Below are positions 16,840 to 25,086 of a stretch of 41,480 bases of DNA, one piece after another. The stretch comes from Lachnospiraceae bacterium (lineage in GTDB: Bacteria > Bacillota > Clostridia > Lachnospirales > Lachnospiraceae), in assembly GCA_022774505.1 (NCBI GenBank), contig JALFLW010000100.1:1-41480 (forward strand), given 5' to 3'. The position numbers were made by a program, and so were the translations under genes. The notes beneath the pieces were generated by a model. The model did no database searches. It saw nothing but the letters and a program-made list of their open reading frames with translations, and had not been told where the DNA came from. Numbering within the stretch: the stretch's first letter is position 1; each line of letters begins with the position of its first letter.

Positions 16840-16870
16840 GTAAAGAGGGCTGTCCCTGCGGACAACCCTC
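16840..16870 (-). terminator. Terminator of the sugar ABC ATPase gene
   Basis: On the minus strand GAGGGTTGTCC and GGACAGCCCTC form an 11-bp stem with one G-U pair and a GCAG loop, followed by TTTACATTTG. It is 36 bases beyond the stop codon at 16906. Confidence 0.75.
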
Positions 16871-16905
16871 CGTTAAATTCTTTATGAGAATTATGTAATA
16901 CCAGA

Positions 16906-18018
16906 CTAGTTTGTAATTGTTGTCTCTGTATCCTTATCAAAGATATGAATCTTGCTGGTATCAAGAGCGATCTTAATCGTATCGCCCGGACGAGCTGTTG
17001 TACGAGGATTAACACGAACAGTAAGATCATGACCCTCAACAGAGAAGTACAGGAATACTTCGGCACCGAGCATCTCGTATACTCTTACGGTAGCATCCAG
17101 TACATTGCTGCTTCCCGCATTGATGAAGATTTCCTCATCCTTAATATCCTCCGGACGGATACCCATGATAACTTCCTTATCAATGTAACCACCCTCAACG
17201 AGCTTCTCAGCCTTGCTCTCAGGAATCTTAACTGCATATGAACCAAATGCAAGCTTGATGCCCTCTTCATCTCTGATAACTTTACAATCGATGAAGTTCA
17301 TCTGTGGAGAACCGATGAAACCGGCTACGAATAAGTTACATGGCTTTGTATAAAGATCAATAGGTGTAGCAACCTGCTGCATAACACCATCTTTCATAAC
17401 TACGATACGAGTACCGAGTGTAAGAGCCTCTGTCTGATCATGTGTTACATAGATGATAGTAGACTCAAGTCTCTGGTGAAGCTTAGAAATCTCTATACGC
17501 ATCTGTACACGAAGCTTTGCATCCAGGTTGGAAAGCGGCTCATCCATCAGGAATACCTTAGGATTACGAACGATTGCACGACCCATGGCAACACGCTGTC
17601 TCTGACCACCGGAAAGAGCCTTTGGCTTACGATCTAACAAATGCTCGATATCAAGAATCTTTGCTGCCTCGTGAACAAGCTTATCTACCTTGTCCTTTGG
17701 AGTCTTTCTCAACTTAAGACCAAATGCCATATTGTCATATACTGACATATGTGGATACAGAGCGTAACTCTGGAATACCATGGCGATATCTCTATCCTTA
17801 GGCTCAACATCATTTACCATTGTATTACCGATCCAGAGCTCTCCGGATGTAATCTCCTCAAGACCTGCGATCATACGAAGTGTTGTAGATTTACCACAAC
17901 CTGAAGGTCCTACGAAAATGATGAATTCCTTATCTGCGATATCAAGATTAAAATTTTTAACTGCGACGAATCCATTAGGATATGTCTTACCAACATTCTT
18001 TAATGATAAACTAGCCAT
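16906..18018 (-). CDS. MsmX/UgpC-type ABC transporter ATPase (multi-sugar importer)
   Basis: 370 residues: an ABC domain with Walker A GPSGCGKST (37-45), signature LSGGQRQRVAMGRA and Walker B VFLMDEPLSNLDAK, followed by a C-terminal TOBE/OB region (about 240-365). This is the CUT1 family ATPase that often serves several sugar transporters and is encoded alone. No permease or binding protein is nearby, which fits a shared MsmX-like ATPase. The start has AGGAGG. A palindrome just downstream of its -10 box suggests repression by a LacI-type or similar factor. Confidence 0.9.
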   Translation of the reverse strand: MASLSLKNVGKTYPNGFVAVKNFNLDIADKEFIIFVGPSGCGKSTTLRMIAGLEEITSGELWIGNTMVNDVEPKDRDIAMVFQSYALYPHMSVYDNMAFGLKLRKTPKDKVDKLVHEAAKILDIEHLLDRKPKALSGGQRQRVAMGRAIVRNPKVFLMDEPLSNLDAKLRVQMRIEISKLHQRLESTIIYVTHDQTEALTLGTRIVVMKDGVMQQVATPIDLYTKPCNLFVAGFIGSPQMNFIDCKVIRDEEGIKLAFGSYAVKIPESKAEKLVEGGYIDKEVIMGIRPEDIKDEEIFINAGSSNVLDATVRVYEMLGAEVFLYFSVEGHDLTVRVNPRTTARPGDTIKIALDTSKIHIFDKDTETTITN

Positions 18019-18059
18019 TGTGTGTTCCTCCTATAATGTTTTAAATAATATGCCTTTTT

Positions 18060-18095
18060 AAGCGTTTACCCTTAACGCTTTATCCAAGCATTATA
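18060..18095 (-). promoter_or_regulatory. Promoter -10 box and palindromic operator upstream of the sugar ABC ATPase
   Basis: The minus strand has TATAAT (18090-18095) with no convincing -35 box. Just downstream, AAGCGTT (18060-18066) and AACGCTT (18074-18080) form a perfect 7-bp inverted repeat with a 7-base spacer. A repressor bound there would block a start near 18083. The factor is unknown; a 5' UTR hairpin is the alternative. Confidence 0.5.
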
Positions 18096-18219
18096 TTACA
18101 CTATCCTAGCATTATTGACCATAGCACAAATAGCCAAAGAACTTTTTCATGTTTTGTGCAAACCGTATATTTTTATTTTTTTTCGTTCAATTCGTCAAAT
18201 TTTTGTCCGTTTGACGGCA

Positions 18220-19089
18220 TCACGTCTGTATCTTTTCCACAAATCCCTCCCCTTGCACTTCACGAATATCTGAAATAATAACGAATGCTTTTTCATCAAT
18301 ATTACGGGCAATATGACTCACTTTATTGATCTGTTTCCTGTTTACGACACATAGAAGCACACGGCGTCTCTTTCCCGTATACATTCCTGTCCCCTCAAGG
18401 GCCGTAACTCCTCGGCCAAGCTGATGCATAACCTGATCACCGATCTCATCACATTTATCTGATATGATATATGCCAGTTTTGCCGCCTTTCCCCCTGCAA
18501 CAATGCGATCCATCAGATGCGTTGTGATATACACGGCAGCCACCGCATATACAGCCGTCCGTATTCCAAAGACCCATGCTCCCACCACGATAATGGTACT
18601 GTCGAGCAAAAAAAGTATCTGACCCACCGGATAATAGGGAAAGAAATGGTGAAGAACCGCTCCGAGAAGATCCGTGCCTCCTGTAGAATAGCCACCCGAA
18701 AATATCAGCCCAAGTCCGGCTCCCGTCAATACCCCGCCGGTGATCGCAGCCAGAACCAGATCCTTCTGTGGTGATACAGGTACCGGAATCAAAAAGAGTG
18801 CTGCGGTAAAGCATAAATTAGCAAAACAGGTTACTGCCATATAATGTCTTCCCTTTATCCGCAGTGCAAGTAAAAATATCGGAATGTTCAGCAGCAGATT
18901 GGATGCCCAGACAGGAATCTCGCTCCCTGACAGCTTCCCTGATAACTGACGTATGATTATCGACATTCCCGACACACCACCCGTCACCATCCCCAAAGGC
19001 TCATAGACCATATTTACTGCTGCCGCCATACAAATAGTCCCGGCAGCGGCCTTTGCACACTCCGTGATCCATACTCTGTTATTATTCAT
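18220..19089 (-). CDS. YitT-family membrane protein (DUF161 plus DUF2179)
   Basis: From the ATG at 19089, which follows GAGGAG with a 4-base gap, it has 289 residues. It has five or six hydrophobic helices with the YitT pattern (NMVYEPLGMVTGGVSGMSI and GGYSTGGTDLLG) and a soluble C-terminal DUF2179 domain (about 205-285, AYIISDKCDEIGD). YitT proteins are widespread in Firmicutes and their transport function is not settled. An in-frame ATG at 19101 is possible but overlaps the ribosome-binding site. Confidence 0.85.
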   Translation of the reverse strand: MNNNRVWITECAKAAAGTICMAAAVNMVYEPLGMVTGGVSGMSIIIRQLSGKLSGSEIPVWASNLLLNIPIFLLALRIKGRHYMAVTCFANLCFTAALFLIPVPVSPQKDLVLAAITGGVLTGAGLGLIFSGGYSTGGTDLLGAVLHHFFPYYPVGQILFLLDSTIIVVGAWVFGIRTAVYAVAAVYITTHLMDRIVAGGKAAKLAYIISDKCDEIGDQVMHQLGRGVTALEGTGMYTGKRRRVLLCVVNRKQINKVSHIARNIDEKAFVIISDIREVQGEGFVEKIQT

Positions 19090-19169
19090 ACTACTCCTCA
19101 TTTTTCAGAAATTGGTTTGCAATTCTCGTTGGTTTTCCGCTACGTTACGGGAATTTTTCTATATACCAG

Positions 19170-19202
19170 AAAAAAGATGATGCTTTATCTTGCATCATCT
19201 TT
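19170..19202 (-). terminator. Terminator overlapping the end of the TagA-like gene
   Basis: On the minus strand GATGATGC and GCATCATC pair around an 8-base loop that contains the TAA stop codon, followed by TTTTTT. The last codons of the gene thus form the left arm of the terminator. Confidence 0.8.
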
Positions 19203-19955
19203 TGTATAATCATGTATTTCATTGATCTCATTCTGATTATTATATTTGGTAATTTTTTTTCGAAATATTCGTGTTCGGAAATCTTTTTTGACGGCCTGCT
19301 CACGGAATATCCGATGGTACAATCCCTCTAAATGCAGTTTTCTTATCCACTCAGGAGTTTCTCTCTGCATTGCCAATATCAGTTCTGCTACGCCTCCGAT
19401 CGCTATACAAAGCTTTGCATTCAGCAATGATACATGCTCCATGATCCAGTCTTCCTGCACGCCCACCGGCAGATTCAGCAGTATCATATCCGGAGTGTGG
19501 CTGTTGATCTCATTTACAATAGCCGCATCCTCCATCTCCATTTCACAGGAATATGCTCCCACAACCCGAAGCTCCGGCTGCATTTTCTTGCAGTAATGAC
19601 GAAGCTTCCCCACGGAGTTTTCACTGTCAGCAATTATATACAGCGTCCTGTCCTCTTTTATCAGATTTTCCAACATCATCCCGAGACTTCTATAGCTTAC
19701 CACCATATTTCCCGCTTCCAGGGCATCTGCATGATGTGTAGCAAGCAATGCCTTTTCTCCCGGCAGAAACAGATCCGCTTTTTCTAACAAAGCACGGTAT
19801 TCCTGATCCTCCATTGCTTTATTCAGCATCTTTGTCGAAGCAAACATGATCACATCCAGATGATCATCGGTCAAATATTCATTCATCTTGCGGATAAAGA
19901 CATCATTACTCATCATATCAACATCTATATCCATTATTTTCACTGAAGCCTGCAT
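19185..19955 (-). CDS. WecG/TagA/CpsF-family protein, apparently without the catalytic Asp
   Basis: 256 residues with the TagA fold pattern: VDMMSNDVFIRKMNEYL, FASTKMLNKAMED, then ADLFLPGEKALL and a C-terminal GGVAELILAMQRETPEWIRKLHLEGLYHR segment, which is the well-conserved GT26 ending. In active enzymes the first motif region reads T-x-N and the second reads LPDG, with that Asp catalytic; here it is LPGE. It lies 14 bases after an LCP/LytR_C gene in the same transcript. Active members add N-acetylmannosamine to a lipid-linked sugar for teichoic acid or capsule. Whether this one is active is doubtful from the motif. Confidence 0.75.
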   Translation of the reverse strand: MQASVKIMDIDVDMMSNDVFIRKMNEYLTDDHLDVIMFASTKMLNKAMEDQEYRALLEKADLFLPGEKALLATHHADALEAGNMVVSYRSLGMMLENLIKEDRTLYIIADSENSVGKLRHYCKKMQPELRVVGAYSCEMEMEDAAIVNEINSHTPDMILLNLPVGVQEDWIMEHVSLLNAKLCIAIGGVAELILAMQRETPEWIRKLHLEGLYHRIFREQAVKKDFRTRIFRKKITKYNNQNEINEIHDYTKDDAR

Positions 19956-19969
19956 AATTAATTCCCATT

Positions 19970-21208
19970 CTAATTGGCATCCACGGTGCCAAGGATAATT
20001 TCAATGTCACAATTATTCTGCGTCTCTCCCACCACAAGCTCAGGGTCCTTAAAATATTCTAAAAGGTCGGTCCCCATCCCTTTCTTCTTTACAATGATCT
20101 TGGTCCTTGTCAATACTTCCTTTGTATAATCTCCCACCTTCGCTACTGATATTCCGGCATCTGAAAGCATTTTCTGCTTTGTAGCAGCCAAGCCGGAAAT
20201 CTTGCTTCCATTCAAAATAACAATTTTTTTGCCCTTTGAACTGATCTGCTTTTTAACCGGCACACTCTTATCCTCACTCTGCGGCTGTGTATACGCTTCT
20301 GTATTATTTTCCAGTTTTTTTATAAATTTACGTGCAGATGCCGTATCTACCGTAAATTTTTTTCCACTAAAGCTTCCCGGGATTCCCCAGTAATGATACA
20401 GCTCTACATCCATTTTTTCATATGCCGGTGCATATCCGATCTTATTATATACGGTCAGATTAGACTGTATTCCATCCTGCTTATACTGCTCCTTGATGAA
20501 ACTCATGATCTTTGTCTCGTCGCCCCCCAGATCCTTTAACTGATTCGCAAAGGAATCACTCAGCACAGAGGTTTTCATCGTCACAGAAGCGGTATACTTC
20601 TGACTTGATGCCCCGTCTGCCGAAGGAGATGCCTGAACATTGTTGGAAACCTTTGTATAATTCGTTGTCATTTTCTGTTCCTGATAATGCAGCTTATAAA
20701 TATCATCCGTGATCACGGTGAAATAGCTGACGTCCGTCTTTAATAATTTTTCCATGATAAGCTCTGCATAGCCGTATGCCTCATCATCTTTCAGATCTGA
20801 GAAATATTTGCGCAGGCTTGAAAGACGTACTATCTGTGGAATTTCCTCATCTACCACACATAGCTTCTGATACATTTTAGGTGGTATTGTATAATCCACG
20901 TTCACCGGTATAGTGATATAGTCCATATTATTCGTCTTGGTATTGCATATCTCAAGCATCATATGCGTGATCTTCTGCTTATCATTTACTACATAGATCA
21001 GATTCTTGGATATCTCATCTGTCTTCGCCTGATCAAGGATTGATTCCAATTCCTTTTCCTGCACATCTAACTTGCCGGCCTCAAGCTGCTTTGATAAATA
21101 TTCATAAGATACCTTATAGCTGATCCCACCTACCGCTAAAATTGATACTATAACCAAAATTGATTTTAATAAGCTCTTAAAAAAGAACAATACTGCATTT
21201 TTCTTCAT
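19970..21208 (-). CDS. Membrane-anchored LCP-like protein with LytR_C domain, catalytic motif degenerate
   Basis: 412 residues. It has one N-terminal membrane helix (about 10-30), an LCP-like region (about 66-275) and a LytR_C domain (about 327-407, IVILNGSKISGLAATKQKML). In LytR-CpsA-Psr enzymes the active site includes an Arg/Asp cluster before MML and an IPRD loop. The corresponding places here read KQKITHMMLEI and YITIPVNVDY, so both seem lost, while the downstream YAELIMEKLL...YFTVITDD pattern of LCP is kept. It precedes the TagA-like gene and is driven by a strong promoter. A binding or scaffold role at the wall is an inference. Confidence 0.7.
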   Translation of the reverse strand: MKKNAVLFFFKSLLKSILVIVSILAVGGISYKVSYEYLSKQLEAGKLDVQEKELESILDQAKTDEISKNLIYVVNDKQKITHMMLEICNTKTNNMDYITIPVNVDYTIPPKMYQKLCVVDEEIPQIVRLSSLRKYFSDLKDDEAYGYAELIMEKLLKTDVSYFTVITDDIYKLHYQEQKMTTNYTKVSNNVQASPSADGASSQKYTASVTMKTSVLSDSFANQLKDLGGDETKIMSFIKEQYKQDGIQSNLTVYNKIGYAPAYEKMDVELYHYWGIPGSFSGKKFTVDTASARKFIKKLENNTEAYTQPQSEDKSVPVKKQISSKGKKIVILNGSKISGLAATKQKMLSDAGISVAKVGDYTKEVLTRTKIIVKKKGMGTDLLEYFKDPELVVGETQNNCDIEIILGTVDAN

Positions 21209-21260
21209 ATTTTGTACCTTTCTTTATTATCCGATAGAATTATTCCCATATTTGAACAAC

Positions 21261-21299
21261 ATTATAGCAAATTATAGCAAACTTCCCAAAATGTGTAAA
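21261..21299 (-). promoter_or_regulatory. Sigma-A promoter of the LCP-like/TagA-like pair
   Basis: On the minus strand TTTACA (21294-21299), 17 bases and TATAAT (21271-21276). A second copy of TTTGCTATAAT follows at once, giving another -10 at 21261-21266. It is back to back with the promoter of the SDR gene. Confidence 0.75.
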
Positions 21300-21302
21300 G
21301 CC

Positions 21303-21332
21303 TTGCATAAAAAGTCCCTTTCATTGTAGTAT
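21303..21332 (+). promoter_or_regulatory. Promoter of the SDR reductase gene
   Basis: TTGCAT (21303-21308), 18 bases, TAGTAT (21327-21332). Its -35 box is only three bases from the divergent promoter's -35 box, so the two genes may be co-regulated. Confidence 0.5.
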
Positions 21333-21371
21333 ATATCTAGTTTGAAATCATGGGAAAGGAATACAGAAAAA

Positions 21372-22103
21372 ATGGATACTCATCACATAATCATCACCGG
21401 TGCCTCCAGGGGGATCGGCCATGCTGTCGCAACGCTATATGCATCTATGGGCTGGAATATTTCCATCTGCTGCCGCCACCGGAGCATAGAAATGGAAGCC
21501 ACTGTGCAAAAGATCACTGCTGCCGGAGGACAGTACTTTTTATTTTATGGTGATATGGGAAATCCCGAGGACGCAGAAAGCTTTATCCAAAAAGCAGTCA
21601 TGACCTTTGGCATCCCGGAGATCTTAGTAAATAATGCCGGTATCTCCTACATTGGCCTTTTGCAGGATATGACACCTGAAGAGTGGAACGATCTGATACA
21701 GACAAATCTTTCGTCTGTTTTTTATACAAGCAGGATCATTATCCCCTATTATCTACAGAACAAACACGGTAAGATCATTAATGTTTCCTCCGTGTGGGGC
21801 AGCACCGGTGCCTCTACGGAAGTAGCATATTCTGCTTCCAAAGGGGGGATCAATGCCTTCACAAAAGCTTTAGCAAAGGAGCTTGCCCCTAGTGGTATCC
21901 AGGTTAATGCCATCTCCTGTGGGATGATCGATACATCCATGAATTCATTTCTAAATCCTGAGGACTATAATTCCCTGATGGATGAAATCCCTGCCGGCAG
22001 AGCAGGAACTCCCGAGGAAGCGGCCATGCTGATCCATCAGATTGCACAAGCTCCCGATTACATGACGGGACAGATCATCACTCTGGACGGAGGATGGATC
22101 TGA
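21372..22103 (+). CDS. Short-chain dehydrogenase/reductase (FabG-like)
   Basis: 243 residues from the ATG at 21372; an in-frame TTG at 21342 is an alternative. It has the SDR plan: TGASRGIGHA cofactor motif, NNAG, catalytic Ser-Tyr-Lys in NVSSVWGS and VAYSASKGG, and a C-terminal MTGQIITLDGGWI typical of FabG. It could be a 3-oxoacyl-ACP reductase or a paralogue with another ketone substrate. No fatty-acid genes are adjacent, so the substrate is open. It converges on the 779-residue gene with only six bases between the stops and no obvious terminator. Confidence 0.85.
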   Translation: MDTHHIIITGASRGIGHAVATLYASMGWNISICCRHRSIEMEATVQKITAAGGQYFLFYGDMGNPEDAESFIQKAVMTFGIPEILVNNAGISYIGLLQDMTPEEWNDLIQTNLSSVFYTSRIIIPYYLQNKHGKIINVSSVWGSTGASTEVAYSASKGGINAFTKALAKELAPSGIQVNAISCGMIDTSMNSFLNPEDYNSLMDEIPAGRAGTPEEAAMLIHQIAQAPDYMTGQIITLDGGWI

Positions 22104-22109
22104 CCTTCT

Positions 22110-24449
22110 CTACATTTCATAAAATTCTTTCGTGGCAACAACCTCCGGAGGGATCTCCACCCTGTCTTTTTCCCAAACACGGAATTTCAAGTCATATTCT
22201 CTAAGCTTTTTGGCCCGTTCCCTCTGAAAACGTGCCATTGCATTTTGAAATACAGGCTGTCCCTCCAGCCCTTCGCGCAGCTCCCTTATAAACGGACAAT
22301 AAGTTGCCATGATCTCTCTCACCGGCTTGCTCAGGAGCATGCCACCCTGAGATTCATTCATTACCCAGCTTGTATAGTCAGATGCAAAGATCTCTCTGGA
22401 ATTATTTCTATGCTTCTGGATCTGCAGTTTCAATTTTTCTTTACGGTCATCAGACAGTTCCCTGTTTTTGCGGTAAAACTGCAAAAAGTCAGAATATTCA
22501 CTTGTGAGCGATTTATATTGGATATTATTCCAATAAACACCCTGCATGGTACGACAAAGCTCCCAACGGAAAGAACCTGTAAGATGCGCAACGGCTTTAT
22601 CCAGATTCCCCTCAAAAAATACAGGAAGGATCATGCGCCCCGGCGTATTTCTCTTACGTCCGCTCAGCTCCTGCCACATAATATCCTTAGACCCTGTGAT
22701 CGGCATTACTATCACATCAGGGCAGACTTCCTCCTGAATAAATTCTTTTTTGATCCCTTCAACCTCTTTTTGGAACAATGTTTCTCTGTAAAATGCTGAG
22801 AAATCAATTTGGCGAAGCCGGTTAAATGCAGCACATACCTTGTCCTTGGAAAGGAAATTTTTCTCCAAGGACAGACATCCTTCTGTATATAAGAACGGAA
22901 CAAAATTAATGATCTGACCACTGACAAGACGATGTGTCACCCGGAACATATTTGTCACCTCAAAATGAAGCTTTTGCTTCTGGTCCTTCAGCAGGCTTTC
23001 CTGCTGTACCTTGGTGATCTCTTTATTTTTCACTTTATCCCTCAGAGTCTCCTCATAGTCCATATCAAATTCATTCTTGGACGGCATCCGTTTTCCATCC
23101 ATGATCGCCTCAAGCCATTCCTTCATATCGTACACATGGCATCCGTTCTTTCCTGCTCCACTGTGATCGAGAGAAAGGAGTACCTCTATAAGATCCTGCC
23201 TCAGAAGGCGTTCGCTTAAAAAGCCATACCTTAAAAACAGATCCACCTCCACGGGGGTCTCTTCCTGCGAATAATAATCCTTGAAAAAGACCTTTTCATA
23301 GATCGGATAATATTCTTTGATAAGGGCTCTGCGAAGATTTCTTGCATCATCTGTAGAACTTTCCTTATCATCCATGGCCTCAAACTGATCCACCAGACCT
23401 TCAAACCGTTCTGCTGTCTCACCGTCAATCTCCCCAAATGAAAGGATTGAACCCAGAGTATCTACAAGCTCCTCGACATCCATCCCCGCATCCTCTACCA
23501 ATGCAAAAGTATCCCCAACGGCATCCAGGCTGCTTCCTGTGCTGTGGGCCGGATTTAAAAGATTAAAATATGTCTCTTCCATGGCCTCTCTGTCAATGTC
23601 ACATTCCACATCCGCATACTTTATCAATACGCTTTCCAGCTCATTGATCCGGTCGACCACTTCATCAACATCTGCCATTATTGCTGATGCATCCTGCCCT
23701 GCCCGCTGAAGCGTTAATGCAAAATCCGCCATCGCCTGATATAAATTTCTATTTTCTCTGATCAGATATTTCATCATAATGCCAAGATATTCTGCCAATG
23801 CTCTGCTATAGTCATGAAGCTGATGCATCAGGCCTGCCTGCTCCCGTACATGATATACACAGATCTCATCGGAGCTTCCATAAAATGCCTTTTGCACATC
23901 CATAGGCACTTTAGCACATGCCTGATAATAATGTATCTTGTCCAGCGGAAGCATCTGCGGCTCATCAAACGGATGCAGCTTTTCAATTGACGTCATCTGT
24001 GCAAAAGCTGCTCCCGTCACCTTCGATACATCCCTGCATTCCTGATATACCCTGACGATCAGATCATAAACCTCTCCGGCTGATTTCTGCAGCACCTCAT
24101 AGGCTTTTTCCTGCTCTGCCAGAGAGCGGTGCATACCGGATACCATCAATGCCACATAATCTTTATTGATCCGCATGATCTTTCTGATGTCGCTTATGGA
24201 ACCACTGGATGGAAAAACATATATTACCGCATTCGTTTGTGCGGAATACGACACACTGTGTGCTCCACGGTTCAGATCCCGGACGCCCAGAAAACAGCCT
24301 GAACCCACGATCAGATTGATTCCGTTTCCATGGACACGTATACGTCCCTTCACCACCATCGCAATAGAATCTAATATATCGCCTTCTGCATAAATGTCTG
24401 TATCCTTGAGGATATGATTTACCGTTCCTTTTTTTAATTCTGCTTTCAC
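22110..24449 (-). CDS. 779-residue protein with cNMP-binding-like N-terminus and unknown C-terminal region
   Basis: The start codon is GTG at 24449, preceded by GGGGGAG. Residues about 12-95 follow a cyclic-nucleotide-binding jelly roll (YAEGDILDSIAMVVKGRIRVHG, then VGSGCFLGVRDLNRGAHSVSYSA), but the phosphate-binding Gly-Glu...Arg-x-Ala cassette is not intact, so nucleotide binding is uncertain. No helix-turn-helix is seen. The remaining 680 residues are mostly helical and acidic in the middle (300-390), then end in a conserved-looking block with ITGSKDIMWQEL and RWELCRTMQGVYWNN. I do not recognise this part. There is no signal peptide or membrane helix, so it is probably cytoplasmic. Confidence 0.75.
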   Translation of the reverse strand: MKAELKKGTVNHILKDTDIYAEGDILDSIAMVVKGRIRVHGNGINLIVGSGCFLGVRDLNRGAHSVSYSAQTNAVIYVFPSSGSISDIRKIMRINKDYVALMVSGMHRSLAEQEKAYEVLQKSAGEVYDLIVRVYQECRDVSKVTGAAFAQMTSIEKLHPFDEPQMLPLDKIHYYQACAKVPMDVQKAFYGSSDEICVYHVREQAGLMHQLHDYSRALAEYLGIMMKYLIRENRNLYQAMADFALTLQRAGQDASAIMADVDEVVDRINELESVLIKYADVECDIDREAMEETYFNLLNPAHSTGSSLDAVGDTFALVEDAGMDVEELVDTLGSILSFGEIDGETAERFEGLVDQFEAMDDKESSTDDARNLRRALIKEYYPIYEKVFFKDYYSQEETPVEVDLFLRYGFLSERLLRQDLIEVLLSLDHSGAGKNGCHVYDMKEWLEAIMDGKRMPSKNEFDMDYEETLRDKVKNKEITKVQQESLLKDQKQKLHFEVTNMFRVTHRLVSGQIINFVPFLYTEGCLSLEKNFLSKDKVCAAFNRLRQIDFSAFYRETLFQKEVEGIKKEFIQEEVCPDVIVMPITGSKDIMWQELSGRKRNTPGRMILPVFFEGNLDKAVAHLTGSFRWELCRTMQGVYWNNIQYKSLTSEYSDFLQFYRKNRELSDDRKEKLKLQIQKHRNNSREIFASDYTSWVMNESQGGMLLSKPVREIMATYCPFIRELREGLEGQPVFQNAMARFQRERAKKLREYDLKFRVWEKDRVEIPPEVVATKEFYEM

Positions 24450-24513
24450 TTCTTCTCCCCCTTTGTCAACCGGTCAATTTCCACTATCATCATTTTACCA
24501 AAATCTGTCCAAG

Positions 24514-24543
24514 AAAAAAAGAGCGAAACAAATGTTTCACCCT
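24514..24543 (-). terminator. Terminator of the SRP RNA gene
   Basis: On the minus strand GGGTGAAAC and GTTTCGCTC pair with two G-U pairs around ATTT, followed by a run of seven T. It lies about 28 bases beyond the RNA's 3' end. Confidence 0.8.
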
Positions 24544-24570
24544 TTTATTAACAACAATTTTATATAATAA

Positions 24571-24841
24571 AACCGTGCATTCTGCGTTGTACGCATCATT
24601 GCGGACGTTACCGATACAGTTAGCTCGGCTCCGGCAACCTCGCGGCACACGGGAGGGCTCACTTAGTGCTGCTAGGTTCCCCTCCTGACACGGTTCATGA
24701 GTTCCCATTGCGCAAGACCAAAACGTCATCACCACTTATATCGGGCAGCTCCACAATCAATGTGTCCGAAACAGAACATCACCCCTGCTATAGCGGATTG
24801 CAGGTACAGGGCACCGCTATCTCCCCGGCTAGCACGGAAAC
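24571..24841 (-). ncRNA. ffs: Signal recognition particle RNA (large Gram-positive type)
   Basis: About 271 bases. The minus strand shows the Bacillus/Clostridium scRNA landmarks: the 5' GTGCTAGCCGGGGAGATAGC, then CGGTGCCCTGTA and AATCCGC (Alu domain), the S-domain core with GAACCGTGTCAGG, then GGAACCTAGCAGCACTAAGTG, then the 3' strand GGTTGCCGGAGCCGAG, and a 3' end in GTGCACGG-like bases that pair with the 5' end. It is a component of the targeting complex for secreted and membrane proteins. A consensus promoter and a terminator frame it. The exact ends are estimated from pairing and homology. Confidence 0.95.
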
Positions 24842-24869
24842 TTTATGACACAAATCATGTTAGGCAATC

Positions 24870-24899
24870 ATTATAGCCTCTCCCATGCAGACTTGTCAA
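24870..24899 (-). promoter_or_regulatory. Consensus promoter of the SRP RNA gene
   Basis: On the minus strand TTGACA (24894-24899), 18 bases and TATAAT (24870-24875): both boxes are perfect. Transcription would begin near 24863, about 20 bases before the mature 5' end, implying 5' processing. From 24900 to 25086 only the acetyltransferase gene's weak upstream sequences are seen. Confidence 0.85.
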
Positions 24900-25086
24900 G
24901 TTATATTCCTATTGCAACGCTAACATTCATTTCCTTTTCCTCCTAATAATTCGTATTTAGTATATAGTTTTTAAATCACTGATAGGGTATCATAAACACG
25001 ATGCCTGTGTCAAACCTTGTTATTTTGCAAGACACATGATACACTAATGCAGCATATATTGATGATCAAAGGAGGATTCTGCCACT

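Noticed and set aside
18193-18216. Inverted repeat CGTCAAA/TTTGACG just after the YitT gene stop as a terminator
   Set aside because: No T-run follows it on the gene's strand; it may be chance or a weak RNA hairpin.
24490-24735. Minus-strand reading frame of 81 codons
   Set aside because: It lies inside the SRP RNA and its terminator, which explain the sequence.
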